Shown here one piece after another: positions 10,442-21,590 of a stretch of DNA of 64,000 bases. Within the stretch, counting starts at the first letter, position 1, and every line of letters begins with the position of its first letter. This stretch comes from Methylocaldum marinum (GTDB lineage Bacteria > Pseudomonadota > Gammaproteobacteria > Methylococcales > Methylococcaceae). The stretch covers positions 1,864,395-1,928,394 of the forward strand of contig NZ_AP017928.1 in NCBI RefSeq assembly GCF_003584645.1. The letters are read 5' to 3'. Position numbers and translations under genes: made by a program. The notes below the pieces were generated by a model. The model was not told where the DNA came from and did no database searches. It saw only the letters and a list, made by a program, of their open reading frames with translations.

Positions 10442-10921
10442 TCAGCGCTGTTTCATGATGCGCTGCTTTTCCCGCTGCCAATCCCTTTCTTTTTCACTGG
10501 CGCGCTTGTCATGCTGCTTTTTGCCTCTCACCAAACCGATTTCAAGTTTGGCACGCCCACTTTTCCAATACAACGCGAGCGGGATCAGCGTATATCCTTT
10601 GCGCTCCACATGGCCAATCAGCTTGCTCAGTTCTCGACGATGCAAAAGCAGCTTACGAGTGCGGATGGGATCCGGCATGACATGAGTGGAGGCGGAAGCC
10701 AGGGGGGAAACATGTGCTCCGAGCAGCCAGGCTTCGCCGTTTTTCAGTGTGACATAACTTTCTTTGAGTTGAGCTCTTCCCGCACGCAGGCTCTTGATCT
10801 CCCATCCCTGCAAGACCAATCCCGCCTCGAAGCGCTCCTCGATGAAATAATCATGCGTGGCTTGCCGATTAAGGGCGATGGTGCCGGTTCCGGCGGTATC
10901 CTTGTTTTTCTTTGCGGCCAT
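10442..10921 (-). CDS. smpB: SsrA-binding protein SmpB
   Basis: Binds tmRNA and delivers it to stalled ribosomes for trans-translation. The 159-residue product from ATG at 10921 (MAAKKNKD) has the OB-fold core signatures [31 protein letters not shown] and [10 protein letters not shown], and the basic tail [20 protein letters not shown] that enters the decoding channel. An in-frame extension upstream to 11068 overlaps the divergent transporter gene and is not homologous. Its RNA partner ssrA lies 12.6 kb away in this window. Confidence 0.97.
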   Translation of the reverse strand: MAAKKNKDTAGTGTIALNRQATHDYFIEERFEAGLVLQGWEIKSLRAGRAQLKESYVTLKNGEAWLLGAHVSPLASASTHVMPDPIRTRKLLLHRRELSKLIGHVERKGYTLIPLALYWKSGRAKLEIGLVRGKKQHDKRASEKERDWQREKQRIMKQR

Positions 10922-11028
10922 GTATTTGAAACTAAACTGCCTGACTCTACGTAAAAATCTTGTTATTTTAACCCATCCCAGGGTCGTCCGGACCTTCGAT
11001 TGGCTCAGAACAATAATTCGGAGAACAC

Positions 11029-12381
11029 ATGACCGATCAACGTTTCCTGCACAACCAATGGTCCTCACGCTTGGCGTTCATTCTGGCTGCAAGCGGTTCG
11101 GCCATAGGTCTCGGGAATATCTGGAAGTTTCCCTATCTGGCCGGCGAAAACGGAGGCGGCGCGTTCGTCGCTGTCTACTTGCTGTGCGTCATCGCCATCG
11201 GCATTCCGCTGATGATTGCGGAAACCATGCTGGGGCGCCGCGGCCGACAAAATCCCATCAACACCATGTTGACGCTGACCCGGGAAGCGAAGGCGAGTCC
11301 GGCCTGGCACTATGCCGGCTGGCTCGGCGTATTGTCGGGCTTTTTGATTCTGTCTTATTACTCGGTCATCGCCGGCTGGTCGATGGTCTACATGTTCAAG
11401 ATGAACAGCGGCTTCATGAACAATGTCAGCGCCGAGAGCGCTAGCCGGATCTTCGGGGATCTCAAGAGCTCCCCGGAAATTCAGTTCATTTGGCACACGA
11501 TCTTCATGACCATAACGATGACCATCGTCAGCCGCGGTGTCAGCGGTGGACTTGAACGCGCGACGCGCTTCATGATGCCGGGGCTGCTCGTGATGCTCCT
11601 GCTCCTGGACGGTTATGCCATGAGTTCCGATGGTTTCGGCGAAGGAATATCGTTCCTGTTCAAACCGGACTTCAGCCGCTTGAGCGGAGAAAGCGTACTG
11701 GTAGCGCTGGGACAGGCATTCTTTTCTCTGGGGTTAGGCATGGGCGCGATCATGATTTATGGCTCCTATTTGCCTAGCCATGTTTCGATTCCGCGATCCA
11801 CGACGTTCGTCGCCTTTATGGACACCCTGGTAGCCTTGCTGGCGGGGGTTGCCATTTTTCCGATCGTATTCGCAAATCAGCTGGAACCAACCATGGGTCC
11901 AGGTTTGATCTTTCAAACCTTGCCGATCGCCTTCGGGCAAATGCCAGGCGGTTCGTTCTTCGGACTCCTGTTTTTCGTCCTCTTGTTCCTTGCGGCAATC
12001 ACTTCCGCCATCGCCTTGATCGAACCTGCCGTGGCCTGGCTCTCGGAAAACCGGGACATGACCCGAGAGGCGGCATCGCTCTGGAGCGGAGTGACTTGCT
12101 GGCTGTTGGGACTCGGTACTGTGTTCTCCTTCAATGTCTGGTCCGAAAACACCTGGTTCGGGAAAAACTTCTTCGAGATCGTGGATTTCCTCACCGCAAA
12201 CTTCATGCTACCTCTCGGGGGCATCCTGGTTGCACTATTTGCCGGCTGGATCGTGATGCGTGAAGTTTCCGAAGCCGAACTCGAAATGGGTGCGGCCTAT
12301 AAATACTGGCAATTCGCGATCCGTTACATTTCGCCTTTAGCTGTTGCCCTTGTCGCGCTCAGCGCGATTGATGTCGTCTGA
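11029..12381 (+). CDS. Sodium-dependent neurotransmitter-symporter-family (NSS/SNF) transporter
   Basis: Inner-membrane Na+-coupled symporter, 450 residues with about 11-12 hydrophobic segments. TM1 has the unwound-helix signature [21 protein letters not shown] (split here as [15 protein letters not shown] then AGENGGG), typical of LeuT-like transporters that bind Na+ and amino acids. The TM6-7 region and the [10 protein letters not shown] segment are also family-like. The substrate cannot be read from sequence; small amino acids are common in bacterial members. It is divergent from smpB and followed 27 bp later by rnfH. Confidence 0.9.
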   Translation: MTDQRFLHNQWSSRLAFILAASGSAIGLGNIWKFPYLAGENGGGAFVAVYLLCVIAIGIPLMIAETMLGRRGRQNPINTMLTLTREAKASPAWHYAGWLGVLSGFLILSYYSVIAGWSMVYMFKMNSGFMNNVSAESASRIFGDLKSSPEIQFIWHTIFMTITMTIVSRGVSGGLERATRFMMPGLLVMLLLLDGYAMSSDGFGEGISFLFKPDFSRLSGESVLVALGQAFFSLGLGMGAIMIYGSYLPSHVSIPRSTTFVAFMDTLVALLAGVAIFPIVFANQLEPTMGPGLIFQTLPIAFGQMPGGSFFGLLFFVLLFLAAITSAIALIEPAVAWLSENRDMTREAASLWSGVTCWLLGLGTVFSFNVWSENTWFGKNFFEIVDFLTANFMLPLGGILVALFAGWIVMREVSEAELEMGAAYKYWQFAIRYISPLAVALVALSAIDVV

Positions 12382-12408
12382 TTCGGTAAAATTCCGACGC
12401 TTAAAGCA

Positions 12409-12678
12409 ATGAAAGTCGAAGTCGCTTACGCGAAACCCGAACGCCAGATTATTCTCGCCGTGGACGTGCCGGAAAATGCAACCGCGGAAACCGCCATCGT
12501 GGCTTCCGGCATCTTGGACCGTTTTCCGGAGATCGATATGGCCAAGAACAAGATCGGAATTTTCAGCAAGATCTGCTCGCTTGATCAACCGATCAGGCCG
12601 GGAGACCGCGTTGAGATTTATCGCCCCTTGATCGCCGACCCGAAGGAGGCGAGACGCGCGCGCGCAGCAAAGAGATAG
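12409..12678 (+). CDS. rnfH: RnfH-family ubiquitin-like protein
   Basis: An 89-residue protein of the RnfH/YfjF family (beta-grasp fold). It begins MKVEVAYAKPERQIILAVDV and carries the conserved segment GIFSKICSLDQPIRPGDRVEIYRPL. Its function is unproven; it is often encoded next to smpB, as here, and in some genomes near rnf genes. It converges on bamE with about 29 bp between stop codons. Confidence 0.9.
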   Translation: MKVEVAYAKPERQIILAVDVPENATAETAIVASGILDRFPEIDMAKNKIGIFSKICSLDQPIRPGDRVEIYRPLIADPKEARRARAAKR

Positions 12679-12707
12679 ATCGAAAACCGCGGCGTTTCCC
12701 CAAACCG

Positions 12708-13157
12708 CTAATCGTTTTTTCCGAACAGGCCCTTAATCTTTTCCCAAAGGCTTTTTTCGCGTTCGATTTTTGGAATATCGATCGTTACATCATCCGGATC
12801 GATTTCGGGAAGGTTGCCGGGCCTGAAATCCCCTTGCAGCCCCATCAACTCATCCCCATCGAAAACCAGAGTAATACGCTTCTGCATCCGGGGCTTGCCG
12901 CCCGGCTCGTTGGAGTAGAGGTAATCCCAGCGGTTATCGTGAAAAGGATCGACAATCAGCGGCGATCCCATGATGAAAGCCACTTGCCGCTTGGTCATCC
13001 CGGGCCGAAGCTGGTCCACCATCTGCTGGGAAACGATATTGCCCTGATGGATGTCGAGGCGGTATACGCCAGGTAGAGATTCTTTAAGCTTTTCCGTGGA
13101 ACAGCCGGCAAAAAACAGACAGAGACAGTAGGTTATTACGGTGAGGCTCTTCGGCAT
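12708..13157 (-). CDS. bamE: Outer-membrane assembly lipoprotein BamE (SmpA/OmlA)
   Basis: Lipoprotein subunit of the BAM complex that inserts beta-barrel proteins. The start at 13157 ([20 protein letters not shown]) gives 149 residues with a lipobox (FAGC), so Cys19 should be lipidated. The conserved SmpA_OmlA core follows: [20 protein letters not shown], then [18 protein letters not shown]. An upstream in-frame extension to 13334 runs into fur and is rejected. The divergent bamE-fur layout, 78 bp apart, is common in Gammaproteobacteria. Confidence 0.95.
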   Translation of the reverse strand: MPKSLTVITYCLCLFFAGCSTEKLKESLPGVYRLDIHQGNIVSQQMVDQLRPGMTKRQVAFIMGSPLIVDPFHDNRWDYLYSNEPGGKPRMQKRITLVFDGDELMGLQGDFRPGNLPEIDPDDVTIDIPKIEREKSLWEKIKGLFGKND

Positions 13158-13235
13158 GATATGATTGCGGCGTATCGGACTGAACGTCCAATCATACTCG
13201 ATCAAAAGACTTAAAACACTGCGTAGGTTACCGCT

Positions 13236-13667
13236 TTGGAAAGTCAAGACATACGAAACGCCGGACTCAAAGTCACTCTCCCGCGCGTCAAGATTCTGGA
13301 AATGCTGGAGAACCGGAGCGGATCGGATCGACACCTGACTGCGGAAGAAGTCTATAAATCACTACTCAGCGATGGCGAAGAAATCGGTCTGGCGACGGTT
13401 TATCGGGTCTTGACCCAATTCGAGGCTGCAGGACTGGTTAAACGTCATCATTTCGAGGGAGGCAATTCGATTTTCGAGCTGAATCGCGGCGAGCACCATG
13501 ATCACATCGTCTGTGTCAAATGCGGCCGAGTCGAAGAATTCAGCGATGAAGTCATCGAAAAGCGCCAGAATGAAATTGCACAAGAAAAAAGTTTCAAGCT
13601 GACCGATCACTCTCTCTGTCTCTACGGCATCTGTATAGATTGCCAGAAAGGCCACTCGCCTCTCTGA
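13236..13667 (+). CDS. fur: Ferric uptake regulator Fur
   Basis: Iron-responsive repressor, 143 residues. The N-terminal winged helix includes [16 protein letters not shown] and [21 protein letters not shown]. The dimerisation domain has metal ligands in [18 protein letters not shown] and a C-terminal Cys pair (CLYGICIDC). The first codon is TTG at 13236; homology starts within a few residues of it and no better in-frame start exists. A strong Fur box upstream of the multicopper oxidase gene (21532-21550) gives a probable target in the same window. Confidence 0.96.
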   Translation: MESQDIRNAGLKVTLPRVKILEMLENRSGSDRHLTAEEVYKSLLSDGEEIGLATVYRVLTQFEAAGLVKRHHFEGGNSIFELNRGEHHDHIVCVKCGRVEEFSDEVIEKRQNEIAQEKSFKLTDHSLCLYGICIDCQKGHSPL

Positions 13668-13737
13668 ATTTCCCGACAACCATCTTTTTGTTTGCCCATG
13701 AAGCTCACTGTCTGCGGAGCGCGGTCGATATCGGCCC

Positions 13738-14985
13738 ATGTTTAAGCCACTGATCCTGTTCATCGGTCTGCGCTACACGCGGGCTAAACGCCGTACGCGC
13801 TTCATTTCGTTCATCACCTTTACCTCCGTTTTAGGCATAGCCCTGGGCGTGACAGCCTTGATAACGGTTCTATCGGTGATGAATGGGTTCGAGGCGGAAC
13901 TTCGCGAGCGCATTTTGGGCATGACGTCGCACGCCTCCATCTCGGGTTTGAACGGACAACTCCGCGACTGGCGCGCGCTCGAATCCCCACTGGAACGGGA
14001 CGCGCGCGTTCTCGGCTGGGCTCCTTATATCGAGGGGCAGGCCATGCTCAACTCGGATCGCCGGGTGAGCGGCGTGATGCTGCGCGGCATCATGACTGAT
14101 TATGAGCCGCGCGTGTCCGAGGTCGCCAACCGGATAGTGGAAGGACATCTCGAAGCGCTCGGCCCCGGGGAATACGGCATCATTCTCGGAGCCGAGCTGG
14201 CCGATTATTTGGGCGTCTTCACCGGCGACAAAATAACCGTCATCACGCCGCAACTCACGGCCACGCCCGCCGGCATTCTGCCACGGCTCAAACGTTTCAC
14301 CGTGGTCGGAATTTTCCGGGTCGGAATGTACGAGTACGATCGAAATCTGGCTCTGATTCAGCTGGAAGACGCCGCAAAATTGTTTCGATTCGACGACGCC
14401 GTTTCAGGGCTGAGGCTCAAACTGGACGACGTCTTCTATGCTCAACATGTGGCGCGTGATCTGGGCTCCAAACTCGAAGGGCGTTATCAGATTGCCGATT
14501 GGACGCAGTCGCACAGCAATTTCTTCAAAGCCATACAAACCGAAAAGCGGGTAATGTTCATCATCCTGCTGCTCATCGTCGCGGTCGCCGCGTTCAATAT
14601 CGTCTCCACGCTGGTGATGGTGGTTACCGACAAGCGCTCGGATATTGCGATCTTGAGAACTCAAGGCATGACCCCGCTCGAAGTCATGGGAATATTCATC
14701 GTACTGGGCACGATCATCGGTGCGTTCGGCACCTTGTTGGGCAGCGTCGGTGGGGTCTTGCTGGCCTGGAACGTCGAAACCATCGTGCCGGCCATCGAGC
14801 GATTGTTCGGCGTCCACTTCCTGTCGGCCGACGTTTACTACATCAGCGAACTGCCATCCAAGCTGATCTGGTCGGACGTGTACCGGATTACCTCGATGGC
14901 CTTCCTGCTTTCCATCCTGGCCACGATCTATCCGGCCTGGCAGGCGTCCCGAATCAAGCCCGCCGAGGAGCTCCGTTATGAATGA
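13738..14985 (+). CDS. lolC: Lipoprotein-releasing ABC transporter permease (LolC/LolE family)
   Basis: Inner-membrane permease that extracts outer-membrane lipoproteins and hands them to LolA. The 415 residues show the FtsX-like topology: TM1 near 20-50 ([20 protein letters not shown]), a large periplasmic domain, then three C-terminal TM segments (about 275-300, 320-350, 380-400) with [24 protein letters not shown] single permease gene is paired with lolD, so it may work as a homodimer (LolF-like) rather than a LolC/LolE pair. lolD overlaps the stop by 8 bp. Confidence 0.92.
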   Translation: MFKPLILFIGLRYTRAKRRTRFISFITFTSVLGIALGVTALITVLSVMNGFEAELRERILGMTSHASISGLNGQLRDWRALESPLERDARVLGWAPYIEGQAMLNSDRRVSGVMLRGIMTDYEPRVSEVANRIVEGHLEALGPGEYGIILGAELADYLGVFTGDKITVITPQLTATPAGILPRLKRFTVVGIFRVGMYEYDRNLALIQLEDAAKLFRFDDAVSGLRLKLDDVFYAQHVARDLGSKLEGRYQIADWTQSHSNFFKAIQTEKRVMFIILLLIVAVAAFNIVSTLVMVVTDKRSDIAILRTQGMTPLEVMGIFIVLGTIIGAFGTLLGSVGGVLLAWNVETIVPAIERLFGVHFLSADVYYISELPSKLIWSDVYRITSMAFLLSILATIYPAWQASRIKPAEELRYE

Positions 14986-15658
14986 GCCGGTCATCCGGTG
15001 TCGCGATCTACACAAACGTTACGCGCAGGGCAATCTGAGCGTCGACGTATTACAGGGTATCTCGCTTTCCGTAGAACCGGGACAGCAGGTGGCCATTATG
15101 GGTGCATCCGGCTCGGGCAAGAGTACGCTTTTGCATGTACTCGGGGGACTCGATGGCCCCACGCGGGGACAAGTTCAATTGGACGGTGTGGATCTAGGAA
15201 CACTGAACGAACGGAGGCTCGCTCAACTCAGAAACCGGGTACTGGGGTTCGTCTATCAATTTCACCACCTGCTGGGCGAATTCACGGTCCTGGAAAACGT
15301 CGCCATGCCGCTTTTGATTGCGAGGCTGTCGATACCCGAAGCGAAAAAGCGCGCGACCGCGATGCTGGAGCGGGTCGGATTGGGCAAACGCCTGGAACAT
15401 AAGCCCGGAGAGTTATCGGGCGGCGAGCGTCAGCGCGCGGCGGTCGCACGAGCGCTCGTAACAAAACCGAAGTGCGTTCTGGCCGACGAGCCGACCGGAA
15501 ATCTCGATCGAAAAACCGCGGAACAGGTGTATCAGCTCATGCTCGAGCTGAACCGCGAAAACGGAGTGAGTTTCCTCGTCGTTACCCACGATCCGTCCTT
15601 GGCTCAGCGCATGGACACGATACTGCACCTGGAAGACGGACGGATCGTCACGCCATAA
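14978..15658 (+). CDS. lolD: Lipoprotein-releasing ABC transporter ATPase LolD
   Basis: ATPase that powers lipoprotein release with the adjacent permease. In 226 residues: Walker [11 protein letters not shown]-loop [16 protein letters not shown], signature [15 protein letters not shown], Walker [13 protein letters not shown] and switch His in [10 protein letters not shown]. The HHLL-E-F-T segment after the Q-loop is typical of LolD. Translation starts inside the end of lolC (8-bp overlap), implying coupling. Confidence 0.96.
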   Translation: MNEPVIRCRDLHKRYAQGNLSVDVLQGISLSVEPGQQVAIMGASGSGKSTLLHVLGGLDGPTRGQVQLDGVDLGTLNERRLAQLRNRVLGFVYQFHHLLGEFTVLENVAMPLLIARLSIPEAKKRATAMLERVGLGKRLEHKPGELSGGERQRAAVARALVTKPKCVLADEPTGNLDRKTAEQVYQLMLELNRENGVSFLVVTHDPSLAQRMDTILHLEDGRIVTP

Positions 15659-15698
15659 AGTTCGTGCGAATTGCGTCCGTATCTGGACGAAATCGCCG

Positions 15699-16343
15699 CT
15701 AACCCCGCCCCTTCGCCGTATTTTTTGTAGCCAGTCCGGCCGAACCGGCTTTCTCGTGCTTGAGACGGTGTGCCAGAAACTTCTTGTACGACGCGTAGCT
15801 TTCCCGAACCATGAACGCCGTACTCAATGGCGAATTGCGAAACCGCCTCAATTCCAATTGGTGAAGCACGGATCGTCGCCATACGAAGCGAATCCCGAAA
15901 TAGCCCAATAAGGCGCCGACATGCATCAGAATGGCGCAGCCGATCAATAGCGGCGTTCCAAGCTCCAAGGCTTTTTCTATCGTGAACAGCTCGGAGAACT
16001 GATCGAAGCTGAAGGCCGCCTGCCCCATCACTAGCGCACCGACTTTGTAGGCAAAGTAATACATGGGCGCCCAGGTCAAAGGATTGGTAATCCAGACTAA
16101 GGCTACGGCTATGGGCAGATTGGCATTGAAATAGATCGCCAGGACGGCGGCGATGATTTGTTGCCAAGGCAATGGTGGCGTATACATGGCCCATAGCCCT
16201 ATAGCGAAAGCCCGAGACACCGAGCGACGGTTGAGATGCCACAGATTCGGCGAGTGAAGCTTGTCGCCCAAAAAATCCAAGGCTTTTATTTCCTTTATTT
16301 TTTTTGAATCCGGCAGGTAACGTTTGAAAAACTTTTTAGGCAT
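15699..16343 (-). CDS. DUF2062 membrane protein
   Basis: A 214-residue protein with a basic N-terminus (PKKFFKRYLPDSKKIKEIKAL) and three or so hydrophobic segments (about 52-75, 80-110 and 128-155). The core RAFAIGLWAMYTPPLPWQQ and NPLTWAPMYYFAYKVG fits DUF2062. The molecular role is unknown. A start at 16343 is supported by the conserved Lys-rich N-terminus. It converges with lolD (40 bp apart) and is divergent from comEC. Confidence 0.85.
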   Translation of the reverse strand: MPKKFFKRYLPDSKKIKEIKALDFLGDKLHSPNLWHLNRRSVSRAFAIGLWAMYTPPLPWQQIIAAVLAIYFNANLPIAVALVWITNPLTWAPMYYFAYKVGALVMGQAAFSFDQFSELFTIEKALELGTPLLIGCAILMHVGALLGYFGIRFVWRRSVLHQLELRRFRNSPLSTAFMVRESYASYKKFLAHRLKHEKAGSAGLATKNTAKGRG

Positions 16344-16422
16344 AACCCTGAACTGGGATGATTGTGAACTATTTTTTTAGGTAAAAGGCGCGCTATTGTA
16401 CGGATTTGAAATTCAAAGTTGA

Positions 16423-18756
16423 ATGAAATTCTCGATCCCCCAAAACCGTTACCCAGCGGTAGTTTCGGTAGCCATCGCCCTTGTCTGCGGGGCCAGTTGC
16501 GTCCAACTGCTTCCATTTTTACCCGGCGCCTGGGCCTTCGCTCTCGTAGGCGTCGTTCTAAGTGTAGCGGCCTATTTTCGGCTGCACATTCCCGCTGCGT
16601 TTCTGTGCGGCATACTTTGGGCGCTTGCTGTCGCCGGAACTCGTCTCGACCCGAGCCTTCCGAATTCGTCCGAAAGACAGACAGCCACCATCGAAGGCGT
16701 CATTCTTACCATTCCCCAGGCGTTTGATCACGGCTTCCGATTCGACTTCGACATCCAACGAACCATCGAACCGGCCGAACTGATCTTACCGTCGCGCGTT
16801 CGGCTAAGCTGGTATGACCACAGGACCTCGCTAAAGGCGGGCGAGCGCTGGCAGCTCAGGGTAAAACTCAAACCGCCGCATGGAATGCTGAATCCCGGTG
16901 GCCTCGATTACGAACGATGGCTCTTTGCCCAGGGAATCCGTGCGGTCGGTTATGTTACCGAATCGCCGGACAATCGGCGTCTCAATGTGCCAGATCTCCC
17001 TTATTCATTCGAAGTCTGGAGACAAGCCCTTTACGACCGGCTATCGGCAACGCTCGACGGTGAACCCTTGGCCGGTATCGTGAAAGCTCTGATCATGGGA
17101 GCAGCTGACGACATCTCGCCCGCTCAGTGGGATGTACTGAGGCGAACGGGCACGACGCACCTGGTTGTGATTTCCGGCTCGCATATCGGTTTGGTGGCGG
17201 GATTCGTCTTTTTCCTGATACGCCGGGCGTGGTCGAGTCTGGCCACGATGCGCTGGTCGCCGCCGACCGTCGCGGCCGTTGCGGCTTTCACCGCCGCCCT
17301 TCTCTACTCGGCCCTGGCGGACTTCGCGATCCCCACACAACGCGCCGTGATCATGATCGGCATCGTCATGGGCGCCGTCATCGCTCAACGCCACCTCAGC
17401 GGTTTCCGCGTCCTGGCCACCGCACTGTTGGCCGTTGTGCTTTACGATCCATTGGCGGTCCTGGCGCCGGGGTTCTGGCTTTCCTTCGCAGCAGTCGCAC
17501 TGATCCTTTTCGTGGTTTCTTATCGACGGGGCAAACTCCGCGGCTGGCGAGCCATGCTGCGGGTGAACTGGGCCACTTCGCTGGGCCTGGCGCCCTTGCT
17601 GATGTTATTTTTTCAGCAGGTTTCGCTCATCTCCCCGATTGCCAACCTGTTCGCCGTTCCCTTGATCGGCCTGCTGCTGATCCCGCTCTGCCTGACAGGC
17701 GCATTGCTGCTACCGATACTGCCGTTGGCGGGAGAAGCGCTGTTGATCCTCGCGTCTCGCTTGCTCGAATGGACATGGCCCATTCTTCTATGGCTTGCCG
17801 AGTTGCCGGCAGCTCAGTGGATTCATGCGGAACCACCGCTTTGGACCATTCCACTGGCATTGGCCGGCTTCGTGCTGCTACTGGCCCCCAGGGGAATTCC
17901 CGCCCGCTGGCTCGGCCTCGTACTGGCGGTTCCGGCGCTGACCGCGCAGCCGGCAAGCCCCCCTCAGGCCGGCTTCCGGCTTACCGTGCTCGACGTCGGC
18001 CAGGGGCTGGGCGTTGCCGTTGAGACTCGCGAACACCTCATGATCTTCGACACCGGCGCCAGGTACGGAAGCCGCTTCGATATCGGCTCGGCCGTAATCG
18101 AGCCTTATCTTCGCCATCGCGGCATCGAGCGTATCGACGCTTTGATCGTGAGTCACGGAGACAACGACCACATCGGCGGTGCTCCGTCGCTGCTCAAGCG
18201 ATTTACAGTGGGACGCACTTATACCAGCGTGCCGGAAAAGTTGGCGGAGTTCCCGACGGAAACATGCAAAGCGGAACAATTCTGGGAATGGGACGGCGTC
18301 AAATTCGAGATGCTGGGGCCTATCGAGAAAAGCCCGCATGAAAACGATAACTCCTGCGTACTGAAAATCAGCGGAGCCGGCGGAAGCGCTCTTCTAACGG
18401 GCGACATCGAAAAAACCGGGGAGCGCCTGCTGGTCGAACGTTATGGGCGTGGCTTGACCAGCGACATTCTGGTCGTCCCCCATCATGGCAGCAAAACTTC
18501 TTCGAGTCTCGACTTCCTGACGCTCGTGAAACCTCGTTTCGCACTGATTCCCGCAGGCTATCTCAATCGATACGGATTTCCTCATCGGCCGGTGCTGAAG
18601 CGCTATCGGGATCTGGCCATTCCGGTTCTAAATACCGCCGAAGCCGGTGCGCTAAGCATACTCATCGGCGATGGGCGGAAGGATCTGAAAGTGGAGAGTT
18701 ATCGCAAAGAAAGCGGCCGGTATTGGAACGCCCATCCCAAAACGACGACGGAATGA
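16423..18756 (+). CDS. comEC: ComEC/Rec2 DNA-uptake channel protein
   Basis: Inner-membrane protein that transports single-stranded DNA during natural transformation. The 777 residues follow the family order: N-terminal TM pair and OB-like DUF4131 region (about 25-180), Competence domain with many TM helices (about 215-500, starting KALIMGAADDISPAQWDVLR and VISGSHIGL), and a C-terminal metallo-beta-lactamase-like domain (about 520-760) starting LTVLDVGQGLG and containing the SHGDNDHIGG metal motif. An intact hydrolase motif suggests a functional C-terminal nuclease-like domain. No other competence gene lies in the window. Confidence 0.94.
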   Translation: MKFSIPQNRYPAVVSVAIALVCGASCVQLLPFLPGAWAFALVGVVLSVAAYFRLHIPAAFLCGILWALAVAGTRLDPSLPNSSERQTATIEGVILTIPQAFDHGFRFDFDIQRTIEPAELILPSRVRLSWYDHRTSLKAGERWQLRVKLKPPHGMLNPGGLDYERWLFAQGIRAVGYVTESPDNRRLNVPDLPYSFEVWRQALYDRLSATLDGEPLAGIVKALIMGAADDISPAQWDVLRRTGTTHLVVISGSHIGLVAGFVFFLIRRAWSSLATMRWSPPTVAAVAAFTAALLYSALADFAIPTQRAVIMIGIVMGAVIAQRHLSGFRVLATALLAVVLYDPLAVLAPGFWLSFAAVALILFVVSYRRGKLRGWRAMLRVNWATSLGLAPLLMLFFQQVSLISPIANLFAVPLIGLLLIPLCLTGALLLPILPLAGEALLILASRLLEWTWPILLWLAELPAAQWIHAEPPLWTIPLALAGFVLLLAPRGIPARWLGLVLAVPALTAQPASPPQAGFRLTVLDVGQGLGVAVETREHLMIFDTGARYGSRFDIGSAVIEPYLRHRGIERIDALIVSHGDNDHIGGAPSLLKRFTVGRTYTSVPEKLAEFPTETCKAEQFWEWDGVKFEMLGPIEKSPHENDNSCVLKISGAGGSALLTGDIEKTGERLLVERYGRGLTSDILVVPHHGSKTSSSLDFLTLVKPRFALIPAGYLNRYGFPHRPVLKRYRDLAIPVLNTAEAGALSILIGDGRKDLKVESYRKESGRYWNAHPKTTTE

Positions 18757-18783
18757 GCTATGGCAGCGAGTAGAAGACAAACA

Positions 18784-20436
18784 TCAGAACGCCAGGACCT
18801 GGGTTTCCCTTAATAGCGCAAGCACGGCGTCTGCATTCATTTCATCAGCCGATACGTGAAGCGCCGCCAAGCCATCGTCACCGGGCCTCGTTTCGCAAGG
18901 GCAGATGCAGATCAATCCGGCGTGGTTGATCTGCGCTGCGACTATCCTAAACTGCTCGCCCAGTTCCGAATCGTCCAGCACGGTGCTGGCGTGTCCAACA
19001 TCGAAGAGTTTCCGCTCGAGCTCGTAAGCCAGATCCTGCCGACGTTCGCCCGTAATCCATAGCGTCACTGCCTTCTGCCCGAAACGCGCGCCGCGCTCCT
19101 CGGCCGTTACACTCCGCAAACCGGACTCGCCGTCCGCCTGCGCCACGATCATGCCGGCACCGACTGTGACGTTGGTCAAACGATCAATGATAATGAAGGA
19201 GCCGGTGCTCTTGCTGCCCTTGTAAGGATCGAACGCTATCGGCGCGTTCAGGGCGACCTCGCACAATCCGATTTCGTTCAGCTTGAGCTGATCAGCCGGA
19301 AGCTGCTCCAAGGTATTGATGTCGATTCGGTGATGGATCTGAGAGACCGAACCGTTCACGATCTTGGCCGTCTGCTTCAGATAATACTGGCGGCCGGGAA
19401 CCAGGGGCGCCTCGGTCATCCAGACGATATGCGCCTTGAAACGGGTTCCGAGCATGGGCAAATCGCCGGAACGAACCAGCATGTCGCCGCGGCTCACGTC
19501 GATTTCGTCCGCAAGCGTAATCGTGACGGCTTGTGGCGGAAAAGCTTCTTCCAGTTCTCCGTCGTAGGTCACGATGGACTTGATACAGCTGGTCTTCCTG
19601 GACGGCAAGACGGTAATCGCGTCGCCCTTGCGAAAAACGCCTGCCGCCACGGTACCGCTGTAGCCGCGGAAATCCAAGTTCGGACGATTGACGTACTGCA
19701 CGGGAAAACGCGGATTCGTGAAGTTCTGGTCCTTGGCGATCTCGATGGTGTCCAAGAGTTCCATCAGCGCCTGCCCCTGATACCAGGGCATTTCCCCGCT
19801 GCGGCTGACGACGTTGTCCCCCATCAGGGCGGATAACGGAATAAAACGCACATCGTGGATATCCAGCTTTTCGATGAATGCCAGGTAATCGCTGCGAATG
19901 CGCTCGAATACATCCGAGCTGTAGCCGACCAGGTCCATCTTGTTGATCGCTACGACCACGTGTTTGATGCCCAAAAGAGACACGATAAAGCTGTGGCGCT
20001 TGGTTTGCGTCATCACGCCGTGGCGGGCATCGACCAGGATGATGGCCAGATCGCAGGTGGACGCCCCGGTGGCCATGTTGCGGGTATACTGCTCGTGGCC
20101 CGGCGTGTCGGCAATGATGTATTTCCGCTTCGCAGTGGAAAAATACCGGTAGGCGACATCAATGGTGATGCCCTGCTCCCGCTCGGCCTGAAGTCCGTCG
20201 ACCAACAACGCCAGATCGATATCGCCGCCGGTGGTGCCCGATTTGACGCTGTCCTTCTTGATCGCGGCCAGCTGGTCCTCGTAAATCATTTTGGAATCGT
20301 GCAATAGGCGCCCTATCAGGGTGCTCTTGCCGTCGTCGACGTTGCCGCAGGTCAGGAAGCGCAGTAATTCCTTGCGCTCGTGCTGAGCGAGATAGGCGTG
20401 GATATCGGAACTGATGAGCTCGGACTGATGAGACAT
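18784..20436 (-). CDS. cysN: Sulfate adenylyltransferase GTPase subunit CysN with degenerate APS-kinase tail
   Basis: GTPase subunit of ATP sulfurylase, which activates sulfate to APS. In 550 residues: G1 GNVDDGKST (31-39), G3 DTPGHEQ (110-116), G4 NKMD (165-168), then two beta-barrel domains to about 435. Residues about 443-550 resemble an APS kinase (CysC) by order: [45 protein letters not shown]. The kinase P-loop is missing (GERRQDLA follows ITG) and the domain is about 108 residues instead of about 200. It is therefore probably a decayed CysNC fusion with no kinase activity. cysD is 70 bp upstream. Confidence 0.93.
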   Translation of the reverse strand: MSHQSELISSDIHAYLAQHERKELLRFLTCGNVDDGKSTLIGRLLHDSKMIYEDQLAAIKKDSVKSGTTGGDIDLALLVDGLQAEREQGITIDVAYRYFSTAKRKYIIADTPGHEQYTRNMATGASTCDLAIILVDARHGVMTQTKRHSFIVSLLGIKHVVVAINKMDLVGYSSDVFERIRSDYLAFIEKLDIHDVRFIPLSALMGDNVVSRSGEMPWYQGQALMELLDTIEIAKDQNFTNPRFPVQYVNRPNLDFRGYSGTVAAGVFRKGDAITVLPSRKTSCIKSIVTYDGELEEAFPPQAVTITLADEIDVSRGDMLVRSGDLPMLGTRFKAHIVWMTEAPLVPGRQYYLKQTAKIVNGSVSQIHHRIDINTLEQLPADQLKLNEIGLCEVALNAPIAFDPYKGSKSTGSFIIIDRLTNVTVGAGMIVAQADGESGLRSVTAEERGARFGQKAVTLWITGERRQDLAYELERKLFDVGHASTVLDDSELGEQFRIVAAQINHAGLICICPCETRPGDDGLAALHVSADEMNADAVLALLRETQVLAF

Positions 20437-20506
20437 AGACTACTTCGCTGAATGAATGGGTCAGACGCTATCGTTGAAAGTGCGCACGACGCTTCCAAAG
20501 GACAAA

Positions 20507-21415
20507 CTAGAAATAGCCCTCTTTCTTCTTTTCTTCCATGGAGCCCGCCTGATCGTGATCGATGACACGCCCTTGGCGCTCCGACGTCTTCGTCAACAGC
20601 ATTTCCTGGATGATATCGGGCAAGGTGGCCGCACTCGATTCGACGGCGCCGGTCAAGGGATAACAACCCAGGGTACGGAAGCGGACCATCCTCATCATCG
20701 GCTTTTCATCCGGAGTCAGCGGCATGCGATGATCGTCCACCATGATCCATATTCCGTCACGCTCCACCACGGGCCTCTCTTTGGCGAAATAAAGCGGGAC
20801 AATCGGTATGTTCTCCAAATAGATGTACTGCCAAACATCCAGCTCGGTCCAGTTTGAAAGCGGAAATACGCGGATACTCTCGCCCTTGTTGATCTTGCCG
20901 TTATAAAGATTCCACAATTCCGGCCGCTGGTTCTTCGGGTCCCAACGATGGTTTTCGTCACGGAAGGAATAAACCCGTTCTTTCGCCCTCGATTTTTCCT
21001 CGTCGCGACGCGCCCCGCCGAATGCCGCATCGAACCGGTATTTGCTCAGAGCTTGCTTCAGCGCTTCGGTTTTCATGACATCCGTATGCTTCTTACTGCC
21101 GTGGCTGAACGGACCGATACCCTGCTCCACGCCGTCCATATTGACATGCACGATGAGCTCGAGACCCAGGTCCCGGACACGCCGATCACGAAACTCGATC
21201 ATTTCCCGAAACTTCCAGGTCGTATCGACATGCATAAGCGGAAACGGCGGCTTGCCCGGGAAAAACGCCTTCATCGCAAGATGCAGCATTACCGCGGAGT
21301 CCTTGCCAATGGAATAGAGCATCACGGGGCGCTCAAATTCGGCAGCCACTTCGCGAATAATGTGGATGCTTTCGGCTTCCAGCTGCTTGAGGTGGGTAAG
21401 TGAATGGTCTTTCAT
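20507..21415 (-). CDS. cysD: Sulfate adenylyltransferase small subunit CysD
   Basis: PAPS-reductase-family adenylyltransferase that forms APS from sulfate and ATP with CysN. The 302 residues match the family. The pyrophosphate-binding loop is [13 protein letters not shown] (35-47). Other conserved parts are [44 protein letters not shown] and the C-terminal [16 protein letters not shown]. It is the first gene of cysDN, transcribed leftward, and is divergent from the multicopper oxidase; the 175-bp gap holds a Fur box. Confidence 0.97.
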   Translation of the reverse strand: MKDHSLTHLKQLEAESIHIIREVAAEFERPVMLYSIGKDSAVMLHLAMKAFFPGKPPFPLMHVDTTWKFREMIEFRDRRVRDLGLELIVHVNMDGVEQGIGPFSHGSKKHTDVMKTEALKQALSKYRFDAAFGGARRDEEKSRAKERVYSFRDENHRWDPKNQRPELWNLYNGKINKGESIRVFPLSNWTELDVWQYIYLENIPIVPLYFAKERPVVERDGIWIMVDDHRMPLTPDEKPMMRMVRFRTLGCYPLTGAVESSAATLPDIIQEMLLTKTSERQGRVIDHDQAGSMEEKKKEGYF

Positions 21416-21531
21416 GGAGATGCGTGTTGATCCCGAAACCTGGACAGAGATTCATCCCAAACTTTAGGGACTAAATACTAACACAAATGCCGGCAGCCGC
21501 TTCGCCGGAACAAACGCTGGCATCCTTGAAT

Positions 21532-21550
21532 GATAGTGATTATCATTACC
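21532..21550. promoter_or_regulatory. Fur box
   Basis: GATAGTGATTATCATTACC matches the 19-bp Fur consensus (GATAATGATWATCATTATC) at 17 of 19 positions. It lies 40 bp before the multicopper oxidase start and 117 bp from cysD, so it most likely represses the oxidase when iron is plentiful. Confidence 0.85.
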
Positions 21551-21590
21551 TCATGCTTTTTCGATCGACTTCCTGCTCCGGGTTAACACC

